From Lactonifactor longoviformis DSM 17459 (GTDB lineage Bacteria; Bacillota; Clostridia; Lachnospirales; Lachnospiraceae), in contig NZ_FQVI01000010.1 in assembly GCF_900129135.1 (NCBI RefSeq), positions 62,001 to 126,000 of the forward strand: a stretch of 64,000 nucleotides of DNA, given 5' to 3'. A model generated the notes under the pieces. That model saw only the letters and a list, made by a program, of their open reading frames with translations. It had not been told where the DNA came from and made no database searches. The position numbers were made by a program, and so were the translations under genes. This document shows, one piece after another, positions 51,991 to 60,773 of the stretch; position 1 is the first letter of the stretch, and each line of letters begins with the position of its first letter.

Positions 51991-52764
51991 ATGAGCCTGA
52001 TAGAAGTGAAGGATGTATCAAAGGAGTATATGCAGGAGGAAACACAATTCCGGGCGCTGGACCATGTATCGCTGTCCATGGAAAAAGGGGAGTTTACCTG
52101 CCTTCTGGGACCCAGCGGCTGCGGAAAGACAACCCTTCTCAATGCCCTGGCAGGATTTGAAAGTGTGGATAGCGGGAGTATCCTCATTGACGGGAAAGAA
52201 GTAGAGAAGCCTTCCCCGGAGTATGTGACCGTTTTCCAGCATTACGGCCTCCTGCCCTGGAAGAGTGTGGAGAAAAATGTCATGATGGGCCTGCTGGCGA
52301 AAAAGTGGAAGAAGCGTGAGGCGGCAAAGACGGCAAAAGATTACCTGAAGCTGGTAGGCCTGGAGCGTTTTAAAGATTTCAGGCCCTCCCAGCTTTCCGG
52401 TGGAATGCAGCAGCGGGTCTCCATTGCCAGGGCATTGGCGGTAAAACCGCAGATTTTATTCATGGATGAGCCGTTTGCCGCACTGGACGCCATCACCCGG
52501 CTGCAGATGCAGGACGATATCCGCAGGATTGCAGAGGAAGAGAACATCACCGTTGTTTTTGTGACACATGATATTGAGGAAGCCGTGGCGCTTGCAGACA
52601 GGATAGTGGTCATGACACCCAATCCCGGAAAAATCAAGACCATTATCCCTGTCCCTTTTGGAAAGCACAGGGACAGGACATCCGACGATTTTCTCGTGGT
52701 CCGGGATAAGGTGTTTGATGCTTTTGGGATGAAAGAGGAGGAACGGATTGAATATTATTTGTGA
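51991..52764 (+). CDS. ABC transporter ATP-binding protein, NitT/TauT type (SsuB/TauB-like)
   Basis: 257 residues. Walker A GPSGCGKTTLLN near residue 41, Q-loop FQHYGLLPWKSVEKNV (typical of this class), signature LSGGMQQRVSIARA near 139, Walker B ILFMDEPFAALDAITR and switch VTHDIEEAV. AAGGAGG stands before this ATG; the longer frame upstream overlaps the permease and is rejected. Confidence 0.93.
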   Translation: MSLIEVKDVSKEYMQEETQFRALDHVSLSMEKGEFTCLLGPSGCGKTTLLNALAGFESVDSGSILIDGKEVEKPSPEYVTVFQHYGLLPWKSVEKNVMMGLLAKKWKKREAAKTAKDYLKLVGLERFKDFRPSQLSGGMQQRVSIARALAVKPQILFMDEPFAALDAITRLQMQDDIRRIAEEENITVVFVTHDIEEAVALADRIVVMTPNPGKIKTIIPVPFGKHRDRTSDDFLVVRDKVFDAFGMKEEERIEYYL

Positions 52765-52866
52765 GGAACCGGGAAAAAAATTTCCGTGCAGCATGTCCTT
52801 ACAAATGTTGTTTTGGAAGACAGTTATGAAATGATGATTACATATTGCCAGAAATTGAGGCACAAA

Positions 52867-52897
52867 AGGGGCTTTTTTCACAGCCCCTGTTTTTTTA
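52867..52897 (+). terminator. Terminator of the CODH-transporter operon
   Basis: A 7-bp stem AGGGGCT/AGCCCCT with an 8-base loop is followed by GTTTTTTTATTT. It lies about 100 bases after the last stop codon. Confidence 0.75.
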
Positions 52898-53006
52898 TTT
52901 ACGAAGGAGAGTCTCTGTGTATTGCAACAGTGTCAAGAGATATACTGTCAAAATAGTCCAAGTCTATATGATAAATTGTTCTATTTTCTTAGCATTACAT
53001 AAATGC

Positions 53007-53025
53007 TATAATGAAAACGGTTATA
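53007..53025 (+). promoter_or_regulatory. Extended -10 promoter with possible CcpA (cre) site
   Basis: TGCTATAAT (53004-53012) is an extended -10 box; no strong -35 is visible. Directly on top of the predicted start lies TGAAAACGGTTATA (53012-53025), close to the catabolite-responsive consensus TGWAARCGYTWNCW. Repression of this carbohydrate-sensing operon by CcpA is plausible. Confidence 0.5.
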
Positions 53026-53041
53026 AGAAGGGGGATAGAAG

Positions 53042-54841
53042 ATGAAATTAAGATTGAAGATTTTGTGTATGTGCCTCGGCTGTACACTCATAGCGTTAAT
53101 TCTGCAGACAATTTTATTTCAGGAAACATCTTCTGGTATTATATATGACAGGGCTAAGGCAGAGAGCGCTAATTCATTGCAGAATATGCAGAATGAAATC
53201 TACACTTTTATCAAAAACGTGGAAAGCAACCTGATTGAAGTTTACAGTGAAAGAGAACTGATCGAAGCGCTGAAGGAACAGGAAAGCATAGAAAAATTGA
53301 GAAAAGGGTTTTATAGGAAAGCATATGAGATTGCGACTACCGGTTTTGAAACAGGGGACAGTGTGGTATCCATGTATCTATACACCTCAAAAGACGAGAT
53401 AATCAGTACATACCGCAGGGCCATGACGCCAAAACATAATTATCCGGCAGACATTTATGGAGATGAAGATTACTGCAATGCCAAAGCGGTGAAAAATTTT
53501 GTAAATTCTACGGAGAATGGTATGCTGATCTCCAGCTATTATAACCAGTATAGGGAGACAGATATTGTGCGGTTCGTGCTGAAGCTGTTTGATAACCGGA
53601 ATTACAAACAGGCTATTGGCTATATTGTATGTGATGTGGACAGCAAGGCAATCCGCTCCATTATGGATAAGTACAGTACAGATAATACCATGTATATTTG
53701 GCTGCAGCCTATGGATGACCGTCCGGTAACTTCTATCGGCAGCCTGAGTAAGGACGAAGAAATAGAATATCAGGAGATATCCACTCAGATTCTGCAGGGA
53801 ACACAGACAGGACAAATGGCATCCGGGTCTGCAAAACAGGAGCTTTTTCAAGTAGAGCAGAATAAGTATGACCTGACGGCATATTCCCTGATGCCCCGGG
53901 AACTTTTGGAACAGAACCAGCGGGCGCTGACGGTGAACCTCCTCTTGATTGGGGTGGTTATGGTCGTTGCTGCCGCTTTTCTGACATTTATACTGTCGCG
54001 GAGCATGACAAGGCCGCTGGAAGAGCTTATGGTTACGATAGAAAGGATTAAAGGCGGAAACACCTCTTTGCGTGCAGAGATTAAAAATAAGGATGAGATT
54101 GGAATGCTTGGACAAAATTTTAATGAAATGCTGGATCAGATGGAAGAACTTTCCGAAAAAGAAAAGCAGGCAAATGAGCTGTTAAACCAGGCAAAATACA
54201 AGGCGCTGCAGGCACAGATCAATCCGCATTTCCTGTATAACACACTGGATACGATGAGCAGCATTGCACAGATCAGAAACTGCCAGGAGGTAAGCAGGCT
54301 GAGCCAGTCCCTTTCCAATATTTTCCGCTACAGCCTGAATATGAAAGACCCGTTCTCTACATTGTCGAAGGAGATCATACATCTGAAGAATTACTGCTAT
54401 GTAATGGGCGTGCGGATGCAGGATAATATACAGTATACTTATGATATTGATGAAAGCGTGCTCCAGAGCAGGGTACCAAGACTTTCCCTGCAGCCTTTGG
54501 TGGAGAATGCACTCAATCACGGCCTGCGTAATAAGCGGGGGGAAAAGTGTGTAAGGATTCAGGCAAAGGCAAAGGGCAGCAGCGTGGTGATCTGTATATC
54601 AGACAATGGAGTCGGCATGGATGCGGATGCATATAACAGACTGCTGCAAAAAAATGATATCCAATTTATAGAAGAAGGCAATTCTATCGGCCTGCATAAT
54701 ATTAATGCCAGGCTGAAGATGCTGTACGGAGAATCTTATGGGCTCCACATCATAAGTACCATGGGCGAAGGAACTGAAGTTTGCATGGAAATACCCAGGG
54801 ATAAAAGGACGGAAAAAGAAGATGGAAAAGCAAAAGTATAA
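53042..54841 (+). CDS. Sensor histidine kinase, YesM type
   Basis: 599 residues with two membrane helices (about 7-25 and 298-320) around a 270-residue extracellular sensor, then HAMP (SRSMTRPLEELMVTIERI), the His_kinase domain with phospho-His in INPHFLYNTLDTMSSI near residue 395, and an ATPase domain with LVENALNHGL and ISDNGVGMD. This class usually senses extracellular carbohydrates and partners with YesN-type regulators; that regulator is the next gene and overlaps its end by 20 bases. Confidence 0.9.
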   Translation: MKLRLKILCMCLGCTLIALILQTILFQETSSGIIYDRAKAESANSLQNMQNEIYTFIKNVESNLIEVYSERELIEALKEQESIEKLRKGFYRKAYEIATTGFETGDSVVSMYLYTSKDEIISTYRRAMTPKHNYPADIYGDEDYCNAKAVKNFVNSTENGMLISSYYNQYRETDIVRFVLKLFDNRNYKQAIGYIVCDVDSKAIRSIMDKYSTDNTMYIWLQPMDDRPVTSIGSLSKDEEIEYQEISTQILQGTQTGQMASGSAKQELFQVEQNKYDLTAYSLMPRELLEQNQRALTVNLLLIGVVMVVAAAFLTFILSRSMTRPLEELMVTIERIKGGNTSLRAEIKNKDEIGMLGQNFNEMLDQMEELSEKEKQANELLNQAKYKALQAQINPHFLYNTLDTMSSIAQIRNCQEVSRLSQSLSNIFRYSLNMKDPFSTLSKEIIHLKNYCYVMGVRMQDNIQYTYDIDESVLQSRVPRLSLQPLVENALNHGLRNKRGEKCVRIQAKAKGSSVVICISDNGVGMDADAYNRLLQKNDIQFIEEGNSIGLHNINARLKMLYGESYGLHIISTMGEGTEVCMEIPRDKRTEKEDGKAKV

Positions 54842-56423
54842 GATATTGATTGCAGACGATGAGTTTTGGACAAGAGAAAAACTCCGGCAGATGATTGAAT
54901 GGGACAGATATTCCCTGGAATGCCTGGAGCCGGCGCGGGACGGAGAGGAAGTCCTGAAGCGCCTGGAGGAGGAAGAACCTGACATCTTGATTACGGATAT
55001 CAATATGCCCTTTATCAACGGGGTAGAACTGCTTGAGATCGTGAAAGAAAAGTATCCGGAGATTGTAGCCTTTGTAGTGAGCGGGTACGATGACTTTGAG
55101 TATGTCAGGGGAACCTTTTTATCCGGTGCGATCCACTATCTGGTAAAGCCGGTGACGAAGATTGACCTGGTGAATGCCATTGTAAAGGCACTGGAAATCA
55201 TAAGTGAGCGGGAAAACGAAAAGCTCAAGCTGTTGAAAGCGGCATCCCTGATCCAGGACAGGGAGTTCAGCCAGCTGATTGAGAAGGAGGAGGTCCCCTA
55301 TGTGCCAAACCTGTCTATGAACAGCGGGATTGAGCTGGCAGGGATGAGCCTCATGCTGATAAAAATCCATAATCTTTCCGCTGTCATAAAATACAATGAC
55401 TATGATATGAACTTATTCTCTTATAATATAAAAAAGGAGATCCACCGGATCATCCATACTGACGAAATTATAATTTTTAACCATATTTACCGTTCTAATG
55501 AATTTATAGTCATAACGGAATTGGGGAGCCGTGAACTGGTGAAGCTGGCAGAAAGGCTGCGGATCTACTTTTCAAAGTTCCCGGGTACCTGCCTTACCTT
55601 CTGCATCAGCGGGCATTCCTATTCCATGGACAGCATCCACATGGCATATGTCGAATCGGTGGCCCTGCTTATGACCAGGACATACTGCAAAAAGGATGAA
55701 ATCATATTGTCGGAAAAAAAAGATGAGATGAATAAGGACCGCAGGAATGCCAGGTTTACGGGAGAACAGGAAAAAAGAATCCAAAATTTTCTGAAATCCC
55801 AAAATGCAGCTGCCTTAACGAAGGTTGTTTTAGAGGAGATTGGATTGAGACGGTGTGAGAAAGAAACGTGGGGATATCTGGAGGTGCGCCAGACAGTAAA
55901 GCAGGTTATGAATGTATTTGCAGATTTCGCTATGCAGGAGCAGAGACATAAACAAGCAGTCGATATTGACAGCTTAATGGAATCAGCAGATAAGGCAGTG
56001 GAAAGCCTCGATGGGGAAGCGGTATGCGAAGCAGTGCAGAATATGATAGAGTATCTCGTCCCTGACAGAAAGGAAGCCCCTACGGATACCATGCGGGGGA
56101 TTGTCCGGCAGGCAGCCGCATATATTGACGGCCATTATTTTGAGGATTTGACGCTGGACTCTTTAGCGAAAGCTTATAATGTGGAAAATTCTTACTTTTC
56201 CAAGATGTTCCGCCAGGAAATAGGGGAGAACCTGATTCTTTATATCACGAAAAAAAGAATCAGTAAGGCAAAGGAGTATATGGCTGAAAGTGATATCAAT
56301 CTGACGGAGATCGCTTTTATGGTTGGATATGATGACTACACTTATTTCAGCAGGGTGTTTAAAAAGAATGAAGGGATAAGCCCTAGGGAGTACAGAAACA
56401 GACATCTGGAGGATGAACATTGA
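54822..56423 (+). CDS. Response regulator, YesN type, with AraC DNA-binding domain
   Basis: 533 residues. The receiver has ILIADDEFWTREKLRQMIEW, phosphoacceptor Asp in DILITDINMPFINGVELL near residue 55, and LVKPVTKIDL near 105. A middle region of about 300 residues links to the C-terminal AraC HTH pair (LTLDSLAKAYNVENSYFSKMFRQEIG and INLTEIAFMVGYDDYTYFSRVFKKNEGISPREYR). It overlaps the kinase gene and its stop overlaps the next start, so the three are translationally coupled. Probable activator of the sugar transporter genes downstream. Confidence 0.92.
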   Translation: MEKQKYKILIADDEFWTREKLRQMIEWDRYSLECLEPARDGEEVLKRLEEEEPDILITDINMPFINGVELLEIVKEKYPEIVAFVVSGYDDFEYVRGTFLSGAIHYLVKPVTKIDLVNAIVKALEIISERENEKLKLLKAASLIQDREFSQLIEKEEVPYVPNLSMNSGIELAGMSLMLIKIHNLSAVIKYNDYDMNLFSYNIKKEIHRIIHTDEIIIFNHIYRSNEFIVITELGSRELVKLAERLRIYFSKFPGTCLTFCISGHSYSMDSIHMAYVESVALLMTRTYCKKDEIILSEKKDEMNKDRRNARFTGEQEKRIQNFLKSQNAAALTKVVLEEIGLRRCEKETWGYLEVRQTVKQVMNVFADFAMQEQRHKQAVDIDSLMESADKAVESLDGEAVCEAVQNMIEYLVPDRKEAPTDTMRGIVRQAAAYIDGHYFEDLTLDSLAKAYNVENSYFSKMFRQEIGENLILYITKKRISKAKEYMAESDINLTEIAFMVGYDDYTYFSRVFKKNEGISPREYRNRHLEDEH

Positions 56424-57679
56424 ACAGAAAAAAACTTTTATTACTGACGGCTGTGATAGTGCTGCTGACAGGATGTGCACCTGATAAGAGCACCGGCGTA
56501 AAAGAAGACAAGATAATACTGACGGTTCTGGCAGGGCAGTCTACCTCAGATGCGGGAATAGAGGATATGGTCAACGAGTGGATGGAAAAGGAATATCCTC
56601 AGGTGGAGCTGGAATGGGAATGTGTAGACTGGGGTGACCGGTTTGAATCCCAGATGAGAGGAAGGCTGGCATCGGGGGATATTCCGGATATCATAATCGG
56701 AAAGGCACAGGATGTGAAGGCGTATGCGAAAACAGGGCAGCTTGGAACCATATCTGAAGACTGCAGTGCTAAGATCAAGGAAAGTGCACTGGATTCCGTT
56801 ACACTTGACCATCAGGTGTATGGCCTGCCATATAACTTTTGGTACCAGGGCGTGATTTATAATAAAGATATTTTCGAGCAGCTCTCTATCGAGGTTCCCC
56901 GGACAACGGAGGATATGGAGGCGGCTGTAGAGAAGCTCAAAGCGGAGGGCATTGTGCCGTTTGCAGTACATTTTCAGGAGAGCTGGAAAGTGGCGAATAT
57001 GACGATGCAATATATGATGAATGAGATTTTTAAGTATGACCCGCAGTGGGGGGAGCGGTTTAGGAGAGGGGAAGTGGATTATACCAGGAATGAGGATATC
57101 ATGCGCTGCATGGAAAACAACCGGATGATTCTGGATGCGTCATGGGAAGACGCACTATTGTTGGATCAGTTTGAGAGCGACAGCAGATTCACGCAGGGAG
57201 AGGCCGCTATGTATCTGACAGGCTCATGGTCCATGCAGTTTGCCAATCAATATGGAAAGACCATCCGGTTTGGTATCTTCCCCTTTCCCAATAAGAAGGG
57301 GGATGCGGATCTGATCAGGGAAACCAACCTTACTTTCATGAAGAGTGCAGATACAGAGCATGACAGCCTGATTGATGAGATCTTTTATTCACTGCTGAGT
57401 GACAGACAGCTTACCAGTGAAATCCTGGAATTTACACAGGCCGATTCCGTTGTCGAGGGAATGGAGTCTGCTTATAAGAGTAAGATACAAGACGATATTG
57501 ATACATATGAAGAACAGGGAAGAGTGATTGACGTTTCCACTGGAAATGCACAGCTGATATGGAGTTTCCAGAACCGTGTGGCGCAGGAACAGCTGGCATG
57601 GCTGAAGAAGGAAAAGACACTTGAGGAGGTGCTTGAATTTTCGGATGCAAACAGGGCCGCCAGTGCTTATGAAGAATAG
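56420..57679 (+). CDS. Extracellular solute-binding lipoprotein, family 1, coupled to the two-component genes
   Basis: 419 residues with a lipoprotein signal (LLTAVIVLLTGC, Cys near residue 18). The domain starts ILTVLAGQSTSDAGIEDMVNEW and continues YPQVELEWECVDWGDRF, nearly the same phrases as in the second binding protein of this region, and SDTEH-like family features of sugar binders. The start is TTG overlapping the regulator's TGA stop. No permease follows directly, only a YesL-like gene, so it may present ligand to the kinase rather than serve import, or share the downstream permeases. Confidence 0.88.
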   Translation: MNRKKLLLLTAVIVLLTGCAPDKSTGVKEDKIILTVLAGQSTSDAGIEDMVNEWMEKEYPQVELEWECVDWGDRFESQMRGRLASGDIPDIIIGKAQDVKAYAKTGQLGTISEDCSAKIKESALDSVTLDHQVYGLPYNFWYQGVIYNKDIFEQLSIEVPRTTEDMEAAVEKLKAEGIVPFAVHFQESWKVANMTMQYMMNEIFKYDPQWGERFRRGEVDYTRNEDIMRCMENNRMILDASWEDALLLDQFESDSRFTQGEAAMYLTGSWSMQFANQYGKTIRFGIFPFPNKKGDADLIRETNLTFMKSADTEHDSLIDEIFYSLLSDRQLTSEILEFTQADSVVEGMESAYKSKIQDDIDTYEEQGRVIDVSTGNAQLIWSFQNRVAQEQLAWLKKEKTLEEVLEFSDANRAASAYEE

Positions 57680-57687
57680 GGGGAATA

Positions 57688-58314
57688 ATGATGGGAAACA
57701 TTTTTGATCTGGATAGTCCGTTGATGGATGTGATGAACAAGATTATGAATACAGTGATACTAAACATCTGTTTTTTGCTCAGCTGCCTGCCGCTGGTGAC
57801 AATTGGGGCTGCGGTCACTGCACTATATTCGGTAAACCTTAAAATGGTAAAACAGGAAGAGTCCTATGTATTTTCCGCTTACTGGAAGTCCTTTAAAGTA
57901 AATTTCAGGCAAAGTACATCCTGCTGGCTTGTGCTGGCAGCAGCAGGTGCAGTCTTTTATATTGATTTTTCAGTAATCAAGAGCTTGTCCGGCAGTTTGC
58001 GGATGCTGCTGACAATAACGACTGTTGTTTTATTTTGTGTTTTTGTTATCGTAATCCTGTACGTTTTCCCATATATGGCCAGGTTCCAGGATGATTTTCT
58101 TACCTGTTTGAAAAATGCTTTTATGATTGGAGGGGTAAACCTTGGTTATACGGCTGCCATGCTGCTGATTACAGCTGCATGTGTGATGGTTACTTTCTTT
58201 CATGTGGAATTTATGCTGCGGGCAATTTTTATCTGGCTGGTAGGGGGCTTTTCACTGCTGGCTTATATCAATTCGATTTTTTTCAGAAAGGTATTTGATA
58301 AATATGCAGCTTAG
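57688..58314 (+). CDS. YesL-like membrane protein (DUF624)
   Basis: 208 residues with about five membrane segments. The start MGNIFDLDSPLMDVMNKIMNTVILNICFLLSCLPLVTIGAAVTALY is typical of the YesL/DUF624 family, which often accompanies YesM/YesN systems and carbohydrate transporters. Function is unknown in the family. It closes this operon before a strong terminator. Confidence 0.85.
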   Translation: MMGNIFDLDSPLMDVMNKIMNTVILNICFLLSCLPLVTIGAAVTALYSVNLKMVKQEESYVFSAYWKSFKVNFRQSTSCWLVLAAAGAVFYIDFSVIKSLSGSLRMLLTITTVVLFCVFVIVILYVFPYMARFQDDFLTCLKNAFMIGGVNLGYTAAMLLITAACVMVTFFHVEFMLRAIFIWLVGGFSLLAYINSIFFRKVFDKYAA

Positions 58315-58368
58315 TTTTATCAGGCAGCACAGATGGATTGCAGGCTTTGGCCGGTAATCAGTATAAGG

Positions 58369-58407
58369 AAACCTTTTGGTAGTGTGCATTACCGAAAGGT
58401 TTTTTTA
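58369..58407 (+). terminator. Terminator after the YesL-like gene
   Basis: AAACCTTTTGGTA pairs with TACCGAAAGGTTT (one G-U), short loop, followed by seven T. Confidence 0.88.
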
Positions 58408-58531
58408 TGTTATTTTGGGGAATACAAAATTGTACAACTAATTTTTTCTATATCATCCTATTTCTTGCAGTGAGAAAAATTCTATAATCATATCATCAAG
58501 TTAACCAATAAAAATGCAGGAGGAACGGGTT

Positions 58532-59821
58532 ATGAAAAGAAAAAAAGTGCTTTGTACAGTATTGGCTGCAATGATGATTGCATCAATGGCAACAGGATGC
58601 GGCGGAAACGATGATGGCAAAGCAGGCGGGACTGAGAAAAAAAGTGAGGGCGAAAAAGTAACACTTACCGTGCTGGCCGGACAGTCCACAACGGATGCAG
58701 GAATTGAAGACATGATTGATGAAGCCCTGGCCGAAAAGTATCCGAATATTGAGCTGGAATGGGAGTGTGTAGACTGGGGCAATGACTTCCAGCCAAAGAT
58801 GCAGCAGTATATGCAGTCGGGATTGCCAGATATTATGATTGGTAAGGCACAGGATGTATCTACATATGCACCGCAGGGTGTTCTGGGAGAAATTGACAGT
58901 AAGTATGTGGACAGAGGACTGGATGCGGCAAGCGAAAACGTTACAATAGACGGAAAAACCTATGGTCTTGTATACAACGCACTGTATCAGGGTGTGTATT
59001 ACAACAAGACGATGTTTAAGGAAAATGGATGGGAAGTGCCAAAGACCCAGGAAGACTTACAGAAAATCATTGATGACTGTAAAGCAAAAGGAATCACACC
59101 ATTTGCCAGCCACATGGTAGATACCTGGTCCATCGGTAATGTCACCATGCAGTTCGCCATGAACGACGTGTTCAACAATGACCCTACCTGGGGAGACAAG
59201 TTTAGGGACGGAAAGGTATCCTTCTCAGACAGTAAGGAAATGCAGACGGCATATGAGTATAACAAACTGATTTATGACAATACATTCCCGGAGACCTTCT
59301 CCACAGAGCAGACAGACTGTGATGCAAAGATGGTACAGGGAGAAGCGGCTATGAAGGTGTCAGGCTCCTGGTCAATCCAGAATTTCCTCGATATTGACGA
59401 GAACTTTGAGTTCGGAATCTTCCCATTCCCGAATCAGACCGGGGATTCCAAGTTAATCTTTGAGCCGAACATTACTGTTATGACAAGCAAAGATACGAAG
59501 CATCAGGAGGAAGTCAATCAGGTTCTTGACCTTCTTACAAGCGACAAAGACCTGGCGGTAGATATTCTGGACTACACAAAGACAGCTTCTATGCTCAAGG
59601 ATGTAACACCTACATTCAAGAATCCAAGTCAGGAAGACATCGATAAGTATGCTGAGGAAGGGAATATCGTGGATGTAACGCTTGGAAATAACCAGCTCGT
59701 ATGGGGTGGTTTCCAGGAGGAAAATGCAAAGGACATCGCGTCTTGGCTCCAGGGAGACCTAAGCTTCGAGGATTGCCTGAAGGCCTCTGACGGAAGAGTG
59801 GGCGCCAGCTCCGCAAATTAG
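58532..59821 (+). CDS. Sugar ABC transporter substrate-binding lipoprotein, family 1
   Basis: 429 residues, lipoprotein signal MKRKKVLCTVLAAMM...MATGC, then a low-complexity linker. The mature part reads LTVLAGQSTTDAGIEDMIDEALAEKYPNIELEWECVDWG and ends with QLVWGGFQEENAKDIASW, clearly a paralogue of the previous binding protein. It is followed by two permease genes, so it is the import-competent binding protein. GGAGG precedes this ATG; an ATG 18 bases earlier is inside the leader and lacks a site. A TATAAT at 58483-58488 is the likely -10 box. No ATPase gene is present; the shared MsmK-type ATPase of such importers is usually encoded elsewhere. Confidence 0.92.
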   Translation: MKRKKVLCTVLAAMMIASMATGCGGNDDGKAGGTEKKSEGEKVTLTVLAGQSTTDAGIEDMIDEALAEKYPNIELEWECVDWGNDFQPKMQQYMQSGLPDIMIGKAQDVSTYAPQGVLGEIDSKYVDRGLDAASENVTIDGKTYGLVYNALYQGVYYNKTMFKENGWEVPKTQEDLQKIIDDCKAKGITPFASHMVDTWSIGNVTMQFAMNDVFNNDPTWGDKFRDGKVSFSDSKEMQTAYEYNKLIYDNTFPETFSTEQTDCDAKMVQGEAAMKVSGSWSIQNFLDIDENFEFGIFPFPNQTGDSKLIFEPNITVMTSKDTKHQEEVNQVLDLLTSDKDLAVDILDYTKTASMLKDVTPTFKNPSQEDIDKYAEEGNIVDVTLGNNQLVWGGFQEENAKDIASWLQGDLSFEDCLKASDGRVGASSAN

Positions 59822-59833
59822 CAAATAAATAGA

Positions 59834-59865
59834 AAAAGAGGGGGAGATATCTCCTCCTCTTTTTT
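59834..59865 (+). terminator. Intra-operon attenuating hairpin between binding protein and permeases
   Basis: AAAAGAGGGGGAGA pairs with TCTCCTCCTCTTTT (one G-U), two-base loop, followed by more T. It sits between the binding-protein stop and the permease start and probably makes the binding protein more abundant than the permeases. Confidence 0.8.
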
Positions 59866-59882
59866 AAAAGGGAGAGAGTACA

Positions 59883-60773
59883 ATGAAGAAAACAAAAAAA
59901 GGAACAATGGAACAAAGAATGTTCCGCCAATATTTACTGCTTGTCTTACCGGGATTCATCATCTTTACGATTGGGCTGATTATTCCTATGTTTATGGCGG
60001 TGCGGTATTCATTCACAAGCTGGGACGGAATGTCTGCGGAGAAAATCTTTGTAGGCTTCCAGAACTATATTGATTTATTTAAGGACTCAAATTTTAGGGA
60101 TGCCTGGCTGTTTACGATTAAGTTCACCATTGGCAATACAATTATTCAGAATATCGTAGCACTGTTATTTGCAGTTGCACTGGACAGTGGAATTAAGGGA
60201 CAGAAAATATACCGGACGATTTTATTTATCCCGTGCCTGATCAGTGCGGTTATTGTCGGTTTTGTGTGGCTTAAGATGTTCTCAAATGTGCTTCCGGCCC
60301 TGAATGACTTGTTGGGAACCAATATCAATTTCCTCCTGTTCGGGAAGAAGGAAACCGTACTCAGCGGTCTTCTGATTGCGAATAACTGGCAGTGGATCGG
60401 ATATTGGATGCTTATATATCTGGCAGGGCTTCAATCAGTACCGGCCGAATTATATGAGGCGGCAAAGGTTGACGGGGCAGGAGCGGTTAAGAGATTTTTT
60501 AATGTAACAATCCCAATGCTTGCTCCGGCAATTACAATCTGTGTGGTAGGTATCACAACCGGTTCACTGAAAGTGTACGACTTACTTGTATCCTCCACAA
60601 AAGGGGGCCCTGGCAGGTCTTCCACATCTATGATTTACGAAACATATACAACGGCTATTAACGGAAGACAGTATGGCTATGGTTCGGCAATGTCTGTGAC
60701 ACTTGTAATTGTACTTCTTCTGGTTGCACTCATACAGGTAAAGGGATTAAAGAAGAGGGAGGTGCAGGCATAA
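59883..60773 (+). CDS. Sugar ABC transporter permease (UgpA/MalF-like)
   Basis: 296 residues with six membrane segments, starting at about residue 15 (LLLVLPGFIIFTIGLIIPMF). The ATPase-contact EAA motif is ELYEAAKVDGAGAVKRFFNVTIPMLAP near residue 195. Partner of the next permease, whose start overlaps its stop by one base. Confidence 0.94.
   Translation: MKKTKKGTMEQRMFRQYLLLVLPGFIIFTIGLIIPMFMAVRYSFTSWDGMSAEKIFVGFQNYIDLFKDSNFRDAWLFTIKFTIGNTIIQNIVALLFAVALDSGIKGQKIYRTILFIPCLISAVIVGFVWLKMFSNVLPALNDLLGTNINFLLFGKKETVLSGLLIANNWQWIGYWMLIYLAGLQSVPAELYEAAKVDGAGAVKRFFNVTIPMLAPAITICVVGITTGSLKVYDLLVSSTKGGPGRSSTSMIYETYTTAINGRQYGYGSAMSVTLVIVLLLVALIQVKGLKKREVQA

Noticed and set aside
52845-53045. 66-codon plus-strand frame before the YesM-type kinase
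   Set aside because: It covers a terminator and the promoter of the kinase gene, has no ribosome binding site and matches no family.
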